NCBI GenBank assembly: GCA_022925895.1
Contig: JAKSYS010000658.1
Span: forward strand, 1 to 34,699
Source of the DNA: Fragilaria crotonensis
Taxonomy: Eukaryota > Bacillariophyta > Fragilariophyceae > Fragilariales > Fragilariaceae
Length of the DNA stretch: 34,699 nt
Reading direction: 5' to 3'
The position numbers and the translations under genes are program-made. The notes beneath the pieces are model-generated. The model saw only the letters and a program-made list of their open reading frames with translations. It did not search any database and was not told where the DNA came from. Shown here one piece after another: positions 1 through 9,618 of the stretch; the stretch's first letter is position 1; each line of letters starts with the position of its first letter.

Positions 1-5
1 AGTAT

Positions 6-242
6 GTTTGGCGTGCGCCACAGTCGACGAACAGACACACCCTACCGATTACCAGCTACTGATGACGCAGCCCTTTGAAGTGCGTCAGTAGCGGTTGAGC
101 GTAGAATGTATGGCCTATAAGACAGATAGTCAATCTCTGCAGCTGTTTCTAGCTGATCGGAGCAGAGAGAGAACTCCACCAAAAATACTTCATATTTTCT
201 ACAAGTGTTCGCGTGAGACGCGAATCGATAGGAAAAGGGATA
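6..242 (+). repeat. Split direct repeat A1 (left end of the recombinase element)
   Basis: This 237-bp segment recurs at 6462-6698 at a constant offset of 6456 with two substitutions that I can find and no indel. It contains two perfect hairpins: 63-69 with 81-87 (tgacgca/tgcgtca, 11-base loop) and 208-214 with 218-224 (ttcgcgt/acgcgaa, 3-base loop). In this class the terminal repeats complement each other to template a circular DNA. The first element gene starts six bases after the repeat ends. Confidence 0.93.
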
Positions 243-247
243 GTACG

Positions 248-550
248 ATGGTCGACAATCCGGCGTTAGCCGAACTAGTCGCAGCGCAACCAGTTGCGCT
301 TCAGCGTCCGTATGCCGCTGACCCAGGGACCCTCACGGGGTGGCTGGTCAAGGATACGCTCGAAGCATCCCCGGATGAGGTGCTTCGCATTTTGGCGGCG
401 ACAAATGCTAAGTACGCAAATGTCAATGCCACCGATGCCAACGCGGAGGATGCCACAAACATCCTCAAGGAATTGGCTGAGGATATATTTGCGGCCGAAG
501 CGTTGGAGACTTTCCTGACGGTAGTGATACCTGAAGGGGGTCAACTGTGA
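248..550 (+). CDS. Small first ORF of the recombinase element (100 aa, unknown)
   Basis: A 100-residue ORF whose ATG at 248 lies just past repeat A1. The same frame is open upstream to 95, but that part lies in the repeat and I do not favour it. The product is alanine-rich and acidic, predicted helical, with no zinc finger, membrane segment or motif I recognise. Its TGA stop (548-550) shares a base with the ATG of the Gag frame (550-552), a TGATG arrangement that suits termination-reinitiation on one mRNA. It could be a Gag N-terminal piece or an accessory ORF; I cannot decide. It is intact while the following Gag is broken. Confidence 0.5.
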   Translation: MVDNPALAELVAAQPVALQRPYAADPGTLTGWLVKDTLEASPDEVLRILAATNAKYANVNATDANAEDATNILKELAEDIFAAEALETFLTVVIPEGGQL

Positions 551-2586
551 TGGTCGTGACAAGAATGTCCCGATACCGCCCAGAACTGGGAGTGGCCTCG
601 CCGTGGTCGGGACAAGGCTTTGGTTTCCTCGGGGAGGTCGAAGGAGGGCAGTTGCCCCCGTTGGTGAAGCTGCCAGATGCGTTGTCGTTACGACAGGCGT
701 TGGCTCCGAAAGAGGTGCTCGCGCCTACGTGGTCCGAATGGAACACCCATTTCGGCATTGACCCTCGCGACGTGCGCATCCGAGGCGAGGAACTCATGGT
801 TGTAGAGGGCGGAGATGACAATGGCAGGAGGGTACTGGTGCCCAAGTTGCAGTACCTTCCTCGTGCCTGGGCGCCGTACTTCTTTGGCGGCACAACTCCG
901 GAGCACGCTATGAGACTGATTCGTCAGCTAACTCGGAACTTGGAGACCGAGCAACAAAAGGAAGTCGCAGCCCCTTTGGAGCGCTGGTGTGCCGCGTCGT
1001 GCGTGCGAAGCGGTATTGTCGGTAATCTGCGCTCGCGCAGCAAGAACTACATCGCGTGGGTGTCGCCGGCGGGGGCACTCGACAGGGCGCTTACGCGTTG
1101 GAGCGCACGAAAGATGGCGCCGTATATCACGATCGCAGTGCCACCGATGATGGCGGCGATGTATCCCCCAGCGGCGGCTGGCGGCGGAGAGGCAGCAGCC
1201 CCATCCCGATGATGCATGCTCCGGGATACGAGGCCGGCAATCGGGACAAGGTGTATAGCCCCTTCGAGCACGAAAGAATTCGGACGGCATGTGGACTTTC
1301 GCACGCCAACTACGAAGCAAGTCGTCCGCCCATTTATGCAGCCATGCTCACGGAAGGCCGGACAATGGCCAAAGTGGAGGCAGTATTGCAGAGATTCTTT
1401 GAACCTATTGCAACGCATTGGGATCCAGTGAAGATCTACGTGTCAACAGAGTTGACGCGCGATGTCAGGACCTGCGCTTCGGCTACGGGAATGAGAACAC
1501 GTACGACACGTGCCATCGCGGAATCTCGCCGTTTGCGGTGCTGCAAGTGTCCATGGAGCAGCAGAACAAGCGTCGTAGGATTCAAGAGCGCCGATCGAGC
1601 GACGCACTTGTCGACAGACGACGCGCGAGATGGAGGCCGAGCCGGAAGCTGTCCAGCACCTACTTCACTATGTTAGGTCTACTAAAAAGTACATACAGTT
1701 GCTGACTGTTCTTTTTGGCCCGGGATGTGCCCACCTGGCGGAGGTACAGGGGGTCTATCAGATATTGTCGGCCAAGTCCGCCGTCTACGAGACGATGACG
1801 GCGGAATTGGTCGCGGAGACTCTATGGCATGTCTTCATCGACGCCCGGGAGTACTTCAGCTACACGGGACCGGGATTGCCGGACTCGCAGTTGTTTGCCC
1901 TGCGCGACTGTCTCAGGAGCTGCTCGTTGAAGGTGACGATTAACTGCCCGGTCTACATGCTCTTGGGACGTCCAGCCCCATCGGTGGCAGCAGTGGTGTC
2001 GCGAACAGGCAGTGCTGGCGGCGGCGGTCGCGGAGGAAGCCACGGGAGCGGTGGATCAGCATCGACGATGTCGACACTCACAGGATCGGCGGCGGCGTCG
2101 CGAGTGGCGCCTGAGATGGTTGGAGGAAAGTGGTTAAACCCGACTCCGATTCCGGAGATTGTATCCATCATGACAGCCCTCCGAGCTCGGAAGCCAGGAG
2201 TGGATATGTACACGATCATGCGGTCCCAGAAGCTACTGATGTCGGATGTTGGCATTGGGGGCCGCGGGCAGTGCATGGACTTCATGTACTTCGGCGAGTG
2301 TGGCAAGTCGGGATGCTCGTACTCCCACGTCGCCGGAGCGGTGTCGGCTGGAAAACGGCGCGACGTGATCAAGAAGATGACAAAGCGGTCGCCGGGTATC
2401 TTGCCGAGGAGACTAGTGCCGGTGGCTGACGAGCAGGGAAAGCATGACTGCGGGAGGATTACGGAGACGAGTAGCGACGACAGTACAATTAATACAACAG
2501 TCGACCTTACATCCGTTAGTTCCACCACTACCCACATCATGTTCGTTCCCCAAACAGCACAAAAATCCCGCCTACACACAGTGTAG
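550..2586 (+). pseudogene. Gag-like gene with CCCH finger, broken by three frameshifts
   Basis: Probable nucleocapsid protein of the recombinase element. Four reading segments join head to tail in changing frames: 550 to about 1205, about 1205 to 1460, about 1460 to 1620, and about 1620 to 2586. Each change is equivalent to loss of one base. The first falls in a CCCC run near 1203-1206, where one more C would restore the frame. Near the C terminus, after a Gly/Ser/Ala-rich linker, 2272-2328 encodes CX8CX4CX3H, a CCCH zinc finger rather than the retroviral CX2CX4HX4C knuckle; RNA binding is inferred. The tail after it is basic, then Ser/Thr-rich. Assignment to Gag rests on position and on the finger, not on recognised capsid similarity. 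The start at 550 overlaps the preceding stop. Confidence 0.65.
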
Positions 2587-2975
2587 ACGCGAACTTGCGA
2601 CCCGTGTTAATATCGGGCGCGGGAATTACAGCACCATACACAGTAGCCGTACTCGCGGCAGCCGGTGAGCGACGGGTAACTGCCGCGTCGTCCGGCGTGC
2701 TCCAGAAGTCGGACACGCGCCAGCGATCGGTGGACAGACCACCCACTCTGCCAGCGCACCAGTGTCGTACTGGCACTGACCCAGTCACTACGGACGTCAC
2801 CCGGCACCGAGGCCGGCACGACGGCCGCCAGACAGACCAGCGGAGTTTTCGTTCGGCGCGCGAATAAGCGCGGAAGATCCGGATCTTCGCCCAAGTCGAA
2901 TCTTTGAGCCACCCGGCGAATCACCCACAAAATTGCACAAGGTAAGCTTAGAAAATTAATGAACCGGAACCGTGG
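2587..2975 (+). other. Spacer between Gag and pol of the recombinase element
   Basis: About 390 bp with no convincing coding frame; short open stretches in several frames look like chance. An ATG at 2959 runs only 12 codons to a stop, so the pol start is placed at the next ATG, 2976. I see no internal promoter or strong hairpin here. Confidence 0.4.
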
Positions 2976-4860
2976 ATGCGATTCCACCCATTTGTAGCAA
3001 CGTTGGAGCAGTGGTCAGATGGAGTACCAGTAGTTTGTAGTCCGCCATGGAGCCCAGTAGCAATAGAAACAGCGGTCGCGAGGGGTCCGCACACAAGTGC
3101 ACTAACGCCAGAGGCGCGCCAACTTATAACGGAAGAGATGGAATACCAAGTAGCTGCAGGTTTCTCTGAGATTATGCTGTGGTCAGACGTCCAGGCGCTG
3201 CAACCAGAGCACCTCAAGGTATCCCCACTGGCGGTAATACCGCAAGTCGGCCGACGTGGCCGTCTGCTATTGGATTTATCCTTTGCCGTTCAAGCCCCGC
3301 CGCTGGGAAGCGCGCCAGACGCGCAAATAGGCCCACAGAACCCGCACCGTCTGTGAACGACACAACAACTAAGCTATCGCCAGAATATCCTGTCAAAGAA
3401 GTAGGCCGAGTCCTCGTACGATTGCTCCAGTTTATGGCCGCGGTACCCGCAGAGGAGATAATCAATTTTGCTAAGATTGACCTATCCGATGGCTTCTGGC
3501 GCATGTTGGTTGCTGACGACAGCAAATGGAACTTTGCGTACACACTGCCCGGTGAGGTCGATGCCCCGTGCAAGTTGTCATCCCACATGCCCTCCAAATG
3601 GGCTGGACAGAAAGCCCGGGTTACTTCTGCGCCGCAACCGAGACCGGGCGGGACATTATGCAAGCAGTGATTGATGCCGGAACTGTCTGCCCCCGCACGC
3701 GTTAGATGACTTTATGACACCACACAACCCCTGCTCGCCGCCAGACCAGTCCCGAACGACAGTGCGAAAATGGCAGATGTCGGCCGTGTATGTCGATGAC
3801 TACATTCTGGCTGCCGTGGAAGACCGGGCCGGCACTCTATTGCAACGCACCGGCCGGGCGGCGCTATACACCATTCACGGCCTTTTCCCGCCGCCCGCCC
3901 GCTCAGGCCACATAGGCGGTAAGGACCCGATCTCAGCAAAAAAGCTTGCAGCCGGTGATGCCCGATGGGCCCACACCAAAGAACTACTCGGCTTCGTCTT
4001 CAATGGGAAAGACCGCACCGTGCACCTTACTCAGCGAAAAGCGGCAGGTATTGCCGACGACACCGCCAAGCTACTTAAGAAAAATAGAGTGGCACTTCAC
4101 AAATTTCAGTCCATCGTTGGAAAAATGCGTCACGTTACCACGATACTGCCCGCGGCGCGCGGTCTCTTTACCCCGCTCAACCGTGCCCTGCGCGGCAACC
4201 CAAAGGTCATCTCGTTGGGTGCCCACGGGGAAGTCCGCGCTGCGCTCCTTGATTTGCGGCAGCTGGTGGTCAAACTTGCTGACCGCCCCACCCACGTCAA
4301 TGAAATCCTCCAACTCGGCGCCCCAGCCTACATTGGGTATTGCGATGCGAGTGCCTTCGGCGCCGGCGGAGTCTGGTTCAGCGGCACAGTGCCGCTCCCG
4401 AAACAGTCTGGCGACTGCAGTGGCCGCGGGATATCACCGCGGCCGTCGTTTCTGAGCAACCCGACCGGGAAGCTGACTAACTCAGACCTCGAGATGGCGG
4501 CGGTTGTTTTGCACTTGCGTTCTAGAAAATGTAGTGCCTTCCTTCGGCACCTCCACATTTTTGTCCATAGTGATAATACTCCAAGTGTAGCATGGGTGAC
4601 TAAGATGGCGACCAAAACGGCGCAATCCGATGCTGCACACCGACTCGTCCGAGGTTTGGCGTTGCGCCAACGTATGCTGGAATCGGCCCCCGTGAGCATT
4701 AGTCACGTCGCGGGGACCGACAATGTATTAGCCGATATCGCATCACGCCCCATCCCCACCATTGATGACGACTCTGCGTTCCTCACGCACTTTGATTCTG
4801 CCTTCCCATTACAGAACAGATACTGGCGTCGTGCCAGCCCGCTACCCGTGCAGCTTTCCA
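2976..4860 (+). pseudogene. Reverse transcriptase-RNase H of the recombinase element, frameshifted
   Basis: Copies the element RNA into DNA. Seen in order: an N-terminal block with GPHTSALTPEA, then LKVSP..VIPQ and RLLLDLSF (about 3210-3290), RT motif A KIDLSDGFWRM (about 3474-3506), the GWTESPGYF block (about 3600-3630), and the catalytic YVDD (3789-3800). RNase H follows: CDAS (gat at 4344), the SDLEMAAV glutamate (about 4485), HSDNTPS (about 4570) and HVAGTDNVLADIASRP (about 4703-4750). This domain order and style match DIRS/PAT/Ngaro polymerases. The frame changes near 3300-3350, 3583 and 3686, all in the sense of one missing base. From 3714 the frame is continuous through RNase H. That frame stays open to 5288, but beyond about 4860 it overlaps the recombinase and is probably not meaningful. 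Confidence 0.85.
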
Positions 4861-4861
4861 A

Positions 4862-5952
4862 TGTGATTTTGACGCTGCGCGGGCAGCGCTTGACAATGCA
4901 ACGGTGGACACTAAAGTCCGGGCCGCCAACTGGCGGTGGTGGGGACAATACTGCACCGAGTGTGGAGTTGATCCCTGGCTCCGAGACATTAACCCGCCCA
5001 CCCGACTCCAATTATTGTTGGGCTTTGCCGCACGGACTCGAACTGGATATTTTGGGAAGGGAAGGCAAGTTACCTCCCAAACTGTTGAAAAAGCCATGCG
5101 TCACGTGGCACAAGCCTTCATGCTGGAGGGATACCCTGACCCCCGATGCCCCTCTGGATCCAGCGGAGGCGACCTGGCTCTGCCCGTTACCCACTTACTT
5201 AAATCCTATAAAGACCGAGACCCCGTCCCCCGACCACAAGTTGCCCTCCCCGTTGGTGCCATCCAAATGGCCGCCGCCGCCCGCCTAGATGCTGCTGCTA
5301 CCCCCAGGGAGCAGGCAACTGCCCACCTAATCGTCATGGCGTTTTATTTTCTCCTGCGGGTTGGTGAATATACACTACCCCCAGCTCATGTCACCACCCG
5401 CACTATCCAGTTTCGAGTGAGTGACACGCGTTTCTGGCAAGGCCAGACGCTGTTACCGCCCACCAGCGAGGCAGCAACCCTCGCAGCGGCCACCTCTGTG
5501 ACGCTTGTGATGGACAATCAAAAGAACGGGCACCGTGGTGACACCATCCACCAGGAGGCGTGCGACACGGATTTTTGCCCCGTCCGCTCAGTTGCGGCTC
5601 TTGTGAGTGCCATCATGGCCCAAAACATGCCGGTTTCTACCCCACTGAGTTTTGTACAACCAGGCATGCATGTGCAGCCTGGCCATATTCTCCATGCCGT
5701 CCGGCGGGGAGCACAATTAGCTCAGCTCGAGGCAAGCGGCTACCAGTTAACCCGGATCGGTGCGCACTCGCTGCGCGCCTCGGGTGCCATGGCCTTGTGG
5801 TTATCCGGTCATGGCCCGGAAGCGATTATGAAACTGGGACGCTGGCGCACCCAAACATTTCTTACTATATCCACTCCCAAATCGCTGCCCTCACCACAGG
5901 CACCTCTCGCAAGATGGGGCGTTCAGTCAACTTCCACAATGTGGGCGGGTAA
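4862..5952 (+). pseudogene. Tyrosine recombinase of the retroelement, frameshift at the catalytic Tyr
   Basis: Integrates the circular DNA form by site-specific strand exchange. A core-binding-like helix region (RAANWRWWGQYC, from about 4919) precedes the catalytic domain. The R-K-HxxR-W-Y set is visible: Arg in FLLRVGEYT (about 5356), Lys in DNQKNGH (about 5522), HSLR in GAHSLRASGA (about 5765-5777), Trp in LGRWRT (about 5843), then the nucleophile Tyr. The Tyr codon (tat, 5866-5868) and the tail YIHSQIAALTTGTS are in a different frame from the upstream domain. One base has been lost just before the Tyr, so the primary frame runs out as nonsense to 5959. The true start is uncertain; the frame is open well upstream of the GTG at 4904 and overlaps the RNase H frame in the -1 sense. 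Confidence 0.85.
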
Positions 5953-6224
5953 ACTTTAGTAACCTCAGACTGTACAATCGAACAGCATCGGACCCTGCTC
6001 TTTTCATTACGTTCTTAGGTTTCCGCAGGTTCCTGGGCGGTCCGGCGCCCGCATTTATCCGAACTGTTCGATCGGGACCGGCGCTAGCACCGCGCCGGCT
6101 TCCTGTGCACTTGTAGCTTTGTCAAGGACACCTCCCGGTGGGGGTGGGTGTGTCCTTGGCACCGTTTACAAGGCCGAATTAGCTGGTGCAAATACGACAC
6201 CACGAAGCAAACGGCACCGAGTGG
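5953..6224 (+). other. 3' untranslated region of the recombinase element with two hairpins
   Basis: Non-coding stretch between the recombinase stop and repeat B1. It holds a perfect 7-bp GC stem (6078-6084 with 6092-6098, loop 6085-6091) and a perfect 9-bp stem (caaggacac 6123-6131 with gtgtccttg 6150-6158, G-rich 18-base loop). Roles in RNA processing, packaging or second-strand priming are possible but not shown. Confidence 0.6.
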
Positions 6225-6463
6225 GGATGATCCGGGAGGGAACAAACCCAAAGAACCTAGAGTTCTGTGGAAATTCCTAACCCTATAGATTCCTGTCTAC
6301 GGCCAATATGCTAGTGTGGTAGTACTGTAGTTGCTAGCACTGGTGCCACACGACCACTAGTGATGACGAAGGATTCTACTGGAGGAACGACATACTGTAC
6401 ACTACGGGAGCTACTCCCAGGATATTCGAAGACCGAGCGCACAGCCCCCTATCTCTGATAGGT
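6225..6463 (+). repeat. Split direct repeat B1
   Basis: 239 bp, repeated at 6739-6983. The copies differ only in length of three G or C runs (3, 1 and 2 extra bases in B2); I find no substitution. B1 runs directly into A2, the junction expected of a circle-derived arrangement. Confidence 0.92.
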
Positions 6464-6698
6464 TTGGCGTGCGCCACAGTCGACGAACAGACACACCCTA
6501 CCGATTACCAGCTACTGATGACGCAGCCCTTTGAAGTGCGTCAGTAGCGGTTGAGCGTAGAATGTATGGCCTATAAGACAGATAGTCAATCTCTGCAGCT
6601 GTTTCTAGCTGATCGGAGCAGAGAGAAAACTCCACCAAAAATACTTCATATTTTCTACAAGTATTCGCGTGAGACGCGAATCGATAGGAAAAGGGATA
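6462..6698 (+). repeat. Split direct repeat A2
   Basis: Second copy of repeat A. One of the two substitutions, g to a near 6663, extends the second hairpin by one base pair compared with A1. The coding start of the first element ORF is not reproduced after it; a C-rich 40-base linker (6699-6738) follows instead. Confidence 0.93.
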
Positions 6699-6738
6699 CC
6701 CACCCCCCCTCACCGGTGTGACTAGCACACCCCACCCC

Positions 6739-6983
6739 GGATGATCCGGGGGGAGGGAACAAACCCAAAGAACCTAGAGTTCTGTGGAAATTCCTAACCC
6801 TATAGATTCCTGTCTACGGCCAATATGCTAGTGTGGTAGTACTGTAGTTGCTAGCACTGGTGCCACACGACCACTAGTGATGACGAAGGATTCTACTGGA
6901 GGAACGACATACTGTACACTACGGGGAGCTACTCCCCCAGGATATTCGAAGACCGAGCGCACAGCCCCCTATCTCTGATAGGT
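6739..6983 (+). repeat. Split direct repeat B2 (right end of the element)
   Basis: 245 bp, terminal copy of repeat B. It ends at ...gataggt before unrelated sequence beginning cacattg. The B1 counterpart continues into repeat A after the same ggt, which fixes the right boundary to within two bases. Confidence 0.92.
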
Positions 6984-7642
6984 CACATTGTACACCGTAT
7001 ACCGTATACTGATACGCGTATGCCCATATCATAGACATCATGAGTGAGGGTGAGGCTACATGCTACATTGTACTGGTACAGCATACAGCATTCCTCGTAT
7101 GGTCCGGTACAGTTCGTAAATCAGAATGTCCATGTGTCCTGTATCCGAACTTCCCGTGCGCATTGAGAAGTAGGGACTCGTCCAAGTGCTGTTAGCATGA
7201 ATTGTACCAGTGCCGTAGCGCTGTGTACCAGTGCTAGTATTACTCCGTATTCCGTATGTCTCCAATCTACGACTACTGGTCTACCGGTACTGGTGTCTTG
7301 TCCATACCCCTCTCTGGTCCGCACATCCTTGAAGACTGGATACTGGTTAGAAAGAAAAATCTCTGACCATGCAGCAGTGCAGCAGTGAGCAATTAGTGAA
7401 GTTGACACTTTTTCTTTCGACTATATCTTAATCCATCGCTACGCGTACTACGTACTACGTCACTGCTGGGAACATTCCAGCATAGTTCTTATTCGGTGAT
7501 CTAACATCGGATCTCGAACATCGAACACTCACAAGCACTGACCTTTATCCCATACCTTGCAGGCGACAACGAACAACAAGTCGTTTCATTGACTTAACTT
7601 ACTTCCCTGCTTGTATATTGAAGAACGCACTCTCAAATATTC
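6984..7642. other. Intergenic upstream region rich in GTAC/TACGTA palindromes
   Basis: No gene seen. It is dense in short palindromic words (gtac, tacgta, ggtacc-like, gtatac), for example around 6995-7020, 7070-7115, 7270-7300 and 7440-7460. It should contain the promoter of the TMEM65-GAF gene at 7643, but I cannot name a specific site. Confidence 0.4.
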
Positions 7643-9088
7643 ATGTGGCGAGCAGTTGGAGGATCGAGAGTACCATCATTGCCTCGCTTCGCGCAGTCGA
7701 ACCATGGCAGGGGCCGTCGTCCAATGCGCCGCACTTTCTCCTCATCACCGACCAATCCTTCAGAGGCCGAAAAGAAAACTGCCAAGACGCTCTCTTGGAT
7801 GAGCGCCCAAGTTTCCATTCACGGAGAACACGCCGCAAATGAATGGGCTTCCCGTTTGTCCCCGGCCGCCCAACGCGAATTGACAGGACTCATGGTGTCA
7901 AGCCCCCACGCCGCCAACACGGTATTTGCCGTCCCCGAGCCCTCGACTCGCGATTTACGTCTCGTTGCATTCACACAGTCCATCCCCTTTGTCGGTTTTG
8001 GAATAATGGACAACTCACTTCTGATTGTCGCGGGTGACATTATTGATACATCGTTGGGGGTTGCCTTGGGCATATCCACCATGTGTGCTGCCGCCATTGG
8101 AAACATTGTATCTGACGTGGCGGGGGTAATGTTGGGCGCCATTATTGAAGATTATGCGTCTCGCTTGGGATTGCCTGTTCCACAATTATCCATTGCTCAG
8201 CGCCAGTTGCGTTCTGTGCGCTTTGCGAATCAATTCGGATGTGCCGTCGGTCTGGTGATCGGATGTATCATTGGCATGTTCCCGCTATTGCTAATTGATT
8301 CTAATAAGATTCAGAAAATGAAGCAGGAAGCGAAGCTGGATCTCATATTTTCGGATGTTGTGACGAAAGCGAAGGAGCTGATTGGAGCTGAAATCACAAA
8401 TCTCTACCTGATAGTGGATTCCAAAGACACCACCACGCCAACACAAACAAAGCTGACATCGATTGAGGACGCAACTGCAAAGCAACAATATTTCTACAGC
8501 AAGCATGGTCATCCGATTCATATTCCTGTCGGGCGTGGTGTTATTACAAGAGCAGCTATTTCCGGAGAGATTGAGAATATCCAGAAGTAAGTCTATTGAT
8601 GTATGATAGGGGAGTCTCGGTCAATCACGTCTCACACGAGTATAATGCTCTGCATTTCAAGCGCTCTCTCTGAACCAGATATTGCAAAGGAAGAATGGCA
8701 AAAGGCCTTTCCTAATGTTGAGATTCGTAGTTTAGTTTGTGTTCCCGTCTTTGATTCCAGAGGCCGAGTCATTGCGATTTTACAAGCCATCAACAAGGTC
8801 AAACGAGGGTTGACACGGCGAGATTCCGTCCATACAACTGATGCAGGCTTTTCGAAGACAGATGAATCGATTCTGAAGGTATTGGCAACGCATATTGCAG
8901 TTTCCTTGCAGAATATGTACGAACCCGATGTGGAGTTGAGTTTGAATGAGACGATTGATATCTTGAAGGAGCAGGGATTAGCAGGATTGCAGGAACAACG
9001 CCAATTTCTCTCGTTGCCGGCGTCACCCTTGGAGTCCCGCCCTTCTGCGCAGGCAAGGAGAGAAAGGAGTGAGGGCAAGGTTGGATAA
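7643..9088 (+). CDS. TMEM65-domain membrane protein fused to a GAF domain (2 exons)
   Basis: Probable mitochondrial inner-membrane protein with an attached sensory-type domain. Exons 7643-8586 and 8662-9088 give 456 residues. Residues 1-45 are Arg/Ser-rich with no acidic residue before residue 41 and include RRTFSSSP, like a mitochondrial leader. Residues about 105-220 match the TMEM65 family: hydrophobic segments with FVGFGIMDNSLLIVAGD, GISTMCAAAIGNIVSDVAG and GLVIGCIIGMFPLLLID. Residues about 230-400 form a GAF domain: YFYSKHGHPIHIPVGRGV, then across the splice IQN-ALSEPD, then SLVCVPVFDSRGRVIAILQAINK. The 75-bp intron is supported because removing it rebuilds the GAF NxxxxSxP block. Human TMEM65 is mitochondrial and linked to calcium handling; the GAF ligand here is unknown. 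The ATG at 7643 was chosen because it precedes the leader. Confidence 0.85.
8587..8661 (+). other. 75-bp GT-AG intron in the TMEM65-GAF gene
   Basis: Donor GTAAGT at 8587, acceptor tttcaag ending at 8661. The unspliced frame stops at 8590, and splicing joins atc-cag-aa to c-gct-ctc in frame within the GAF domain. An alternative AG at 8678 gives the wrong frame. Confidence 0.8.
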
Positions 9089-9618
9089 TTTTGACATGGT
9101 AGCATTGTTTTGGTTCATTTTATGTTCATTGTTCACGTAGATCTGATGCAGCCTCTAGCATCTCGTCCTGACCTCTGAACTCATCTTGAAACCAGTCATG
9201 CGCCTTTTGTTTAACGTCATTCATGAAATGGTTTGCTCAAATGCGAAGAATTGGGATAGGTGCGGAACGCAACGCTCCTCATCAATTGAAACATCTCCGC
9301 TGTCAAGCAATGTGGCGCACGTCGTCAATACTGATCGTCCACCTGTCAAAATCGTGACTATTGAAGCGATGGCCCCCCGTTACTAATACCATGATCATCC
9401 ATTCACGCATGCCAAGCCGTCGTATGGTCTGCCTTGTACGCGGCTCGCCCTCTTGGCATGTATTGCATTATTGCTGTCATAGGCGCTAGGCTCAAAAGTG
9501 CTTTGATCAGTTGAAGGCACCTTGGCATATGCAGACAGGGCTTTACTAGATAGTGTTAAAGTGGCCCTAGATCCTTTGCAAATATATGAAACGGATGGAT
9601 CAGCCGATTATACTATGG
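9089..9618. other. Convergent intergenic region between TMEM65-GAF and DUF547 genes
   Basis: Both flanking genes end here, so it should hold two 3' ends. No coding frame looks real. The main structure is an inverted repeat at 9408-9460, annotated separately. Confidence 0.5.
9408..9460. repeat. Perfect inverted repeat with nested stem in a convergent 3' region
   Basis: catgccaag at 9408-9416 pairs perfectly with cttggcatg at 9452-9460. Within the loop, gccg (9416-9419) can pair with cggc (9441-9444) and extend the structure with a bulge. It lies between two converging genes and could be a transcript-end or RNA-stability structure for either strand. Confidence 0.55.

Larger units (their letters stand above)
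6..6983 (+). mobile_element. PAT/Ngaro-type tyrosine-recombinase retrotransposon, split direct repeats
   Basis: A complete-looking retroelement that encodes a tyrosine recombinase instead of a DDE integrase. Seen: repeat A occurs at 6-242 and 6462-6698, and repeat B at 6225-6463 and 6739-6983. This gives the order A1 - coding - B1 A2 B2, known for PAT and Ngaro elements. Coding order is small ORF, Gag with CCCH finger, RT-RNase H, tyrosine recombinase. There is no LTR and no target duplication. The B1/A2 junction shares only GT (6462-6463) with both outer ends, which fits recombination of a circular intermediate at a GT core; the empty site would have been agtat-GT-cacattg. Gag, RT and recombinase are each broken by one-base shifts, so this copy appears non-autonomous unless those shifts are sequence errors. 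Only five bases of left flank are visible. Confidence 0.9.

Noticed and set aside
1056-1676. Separate 206-aa protein starting at 1056.
   Set aside because: Its first part is antiphase to Gag; only the part after about 1205 looks coding, as the continuation of Gag after a one-base loss.
4861-5288. C-terminal extension of the RNase H frame by about 140 codons.
   Set aside because: It overlaps the tyrosine recombinase, whose motifs are clear in the other frame; the extension has Pro-rich chance composition.
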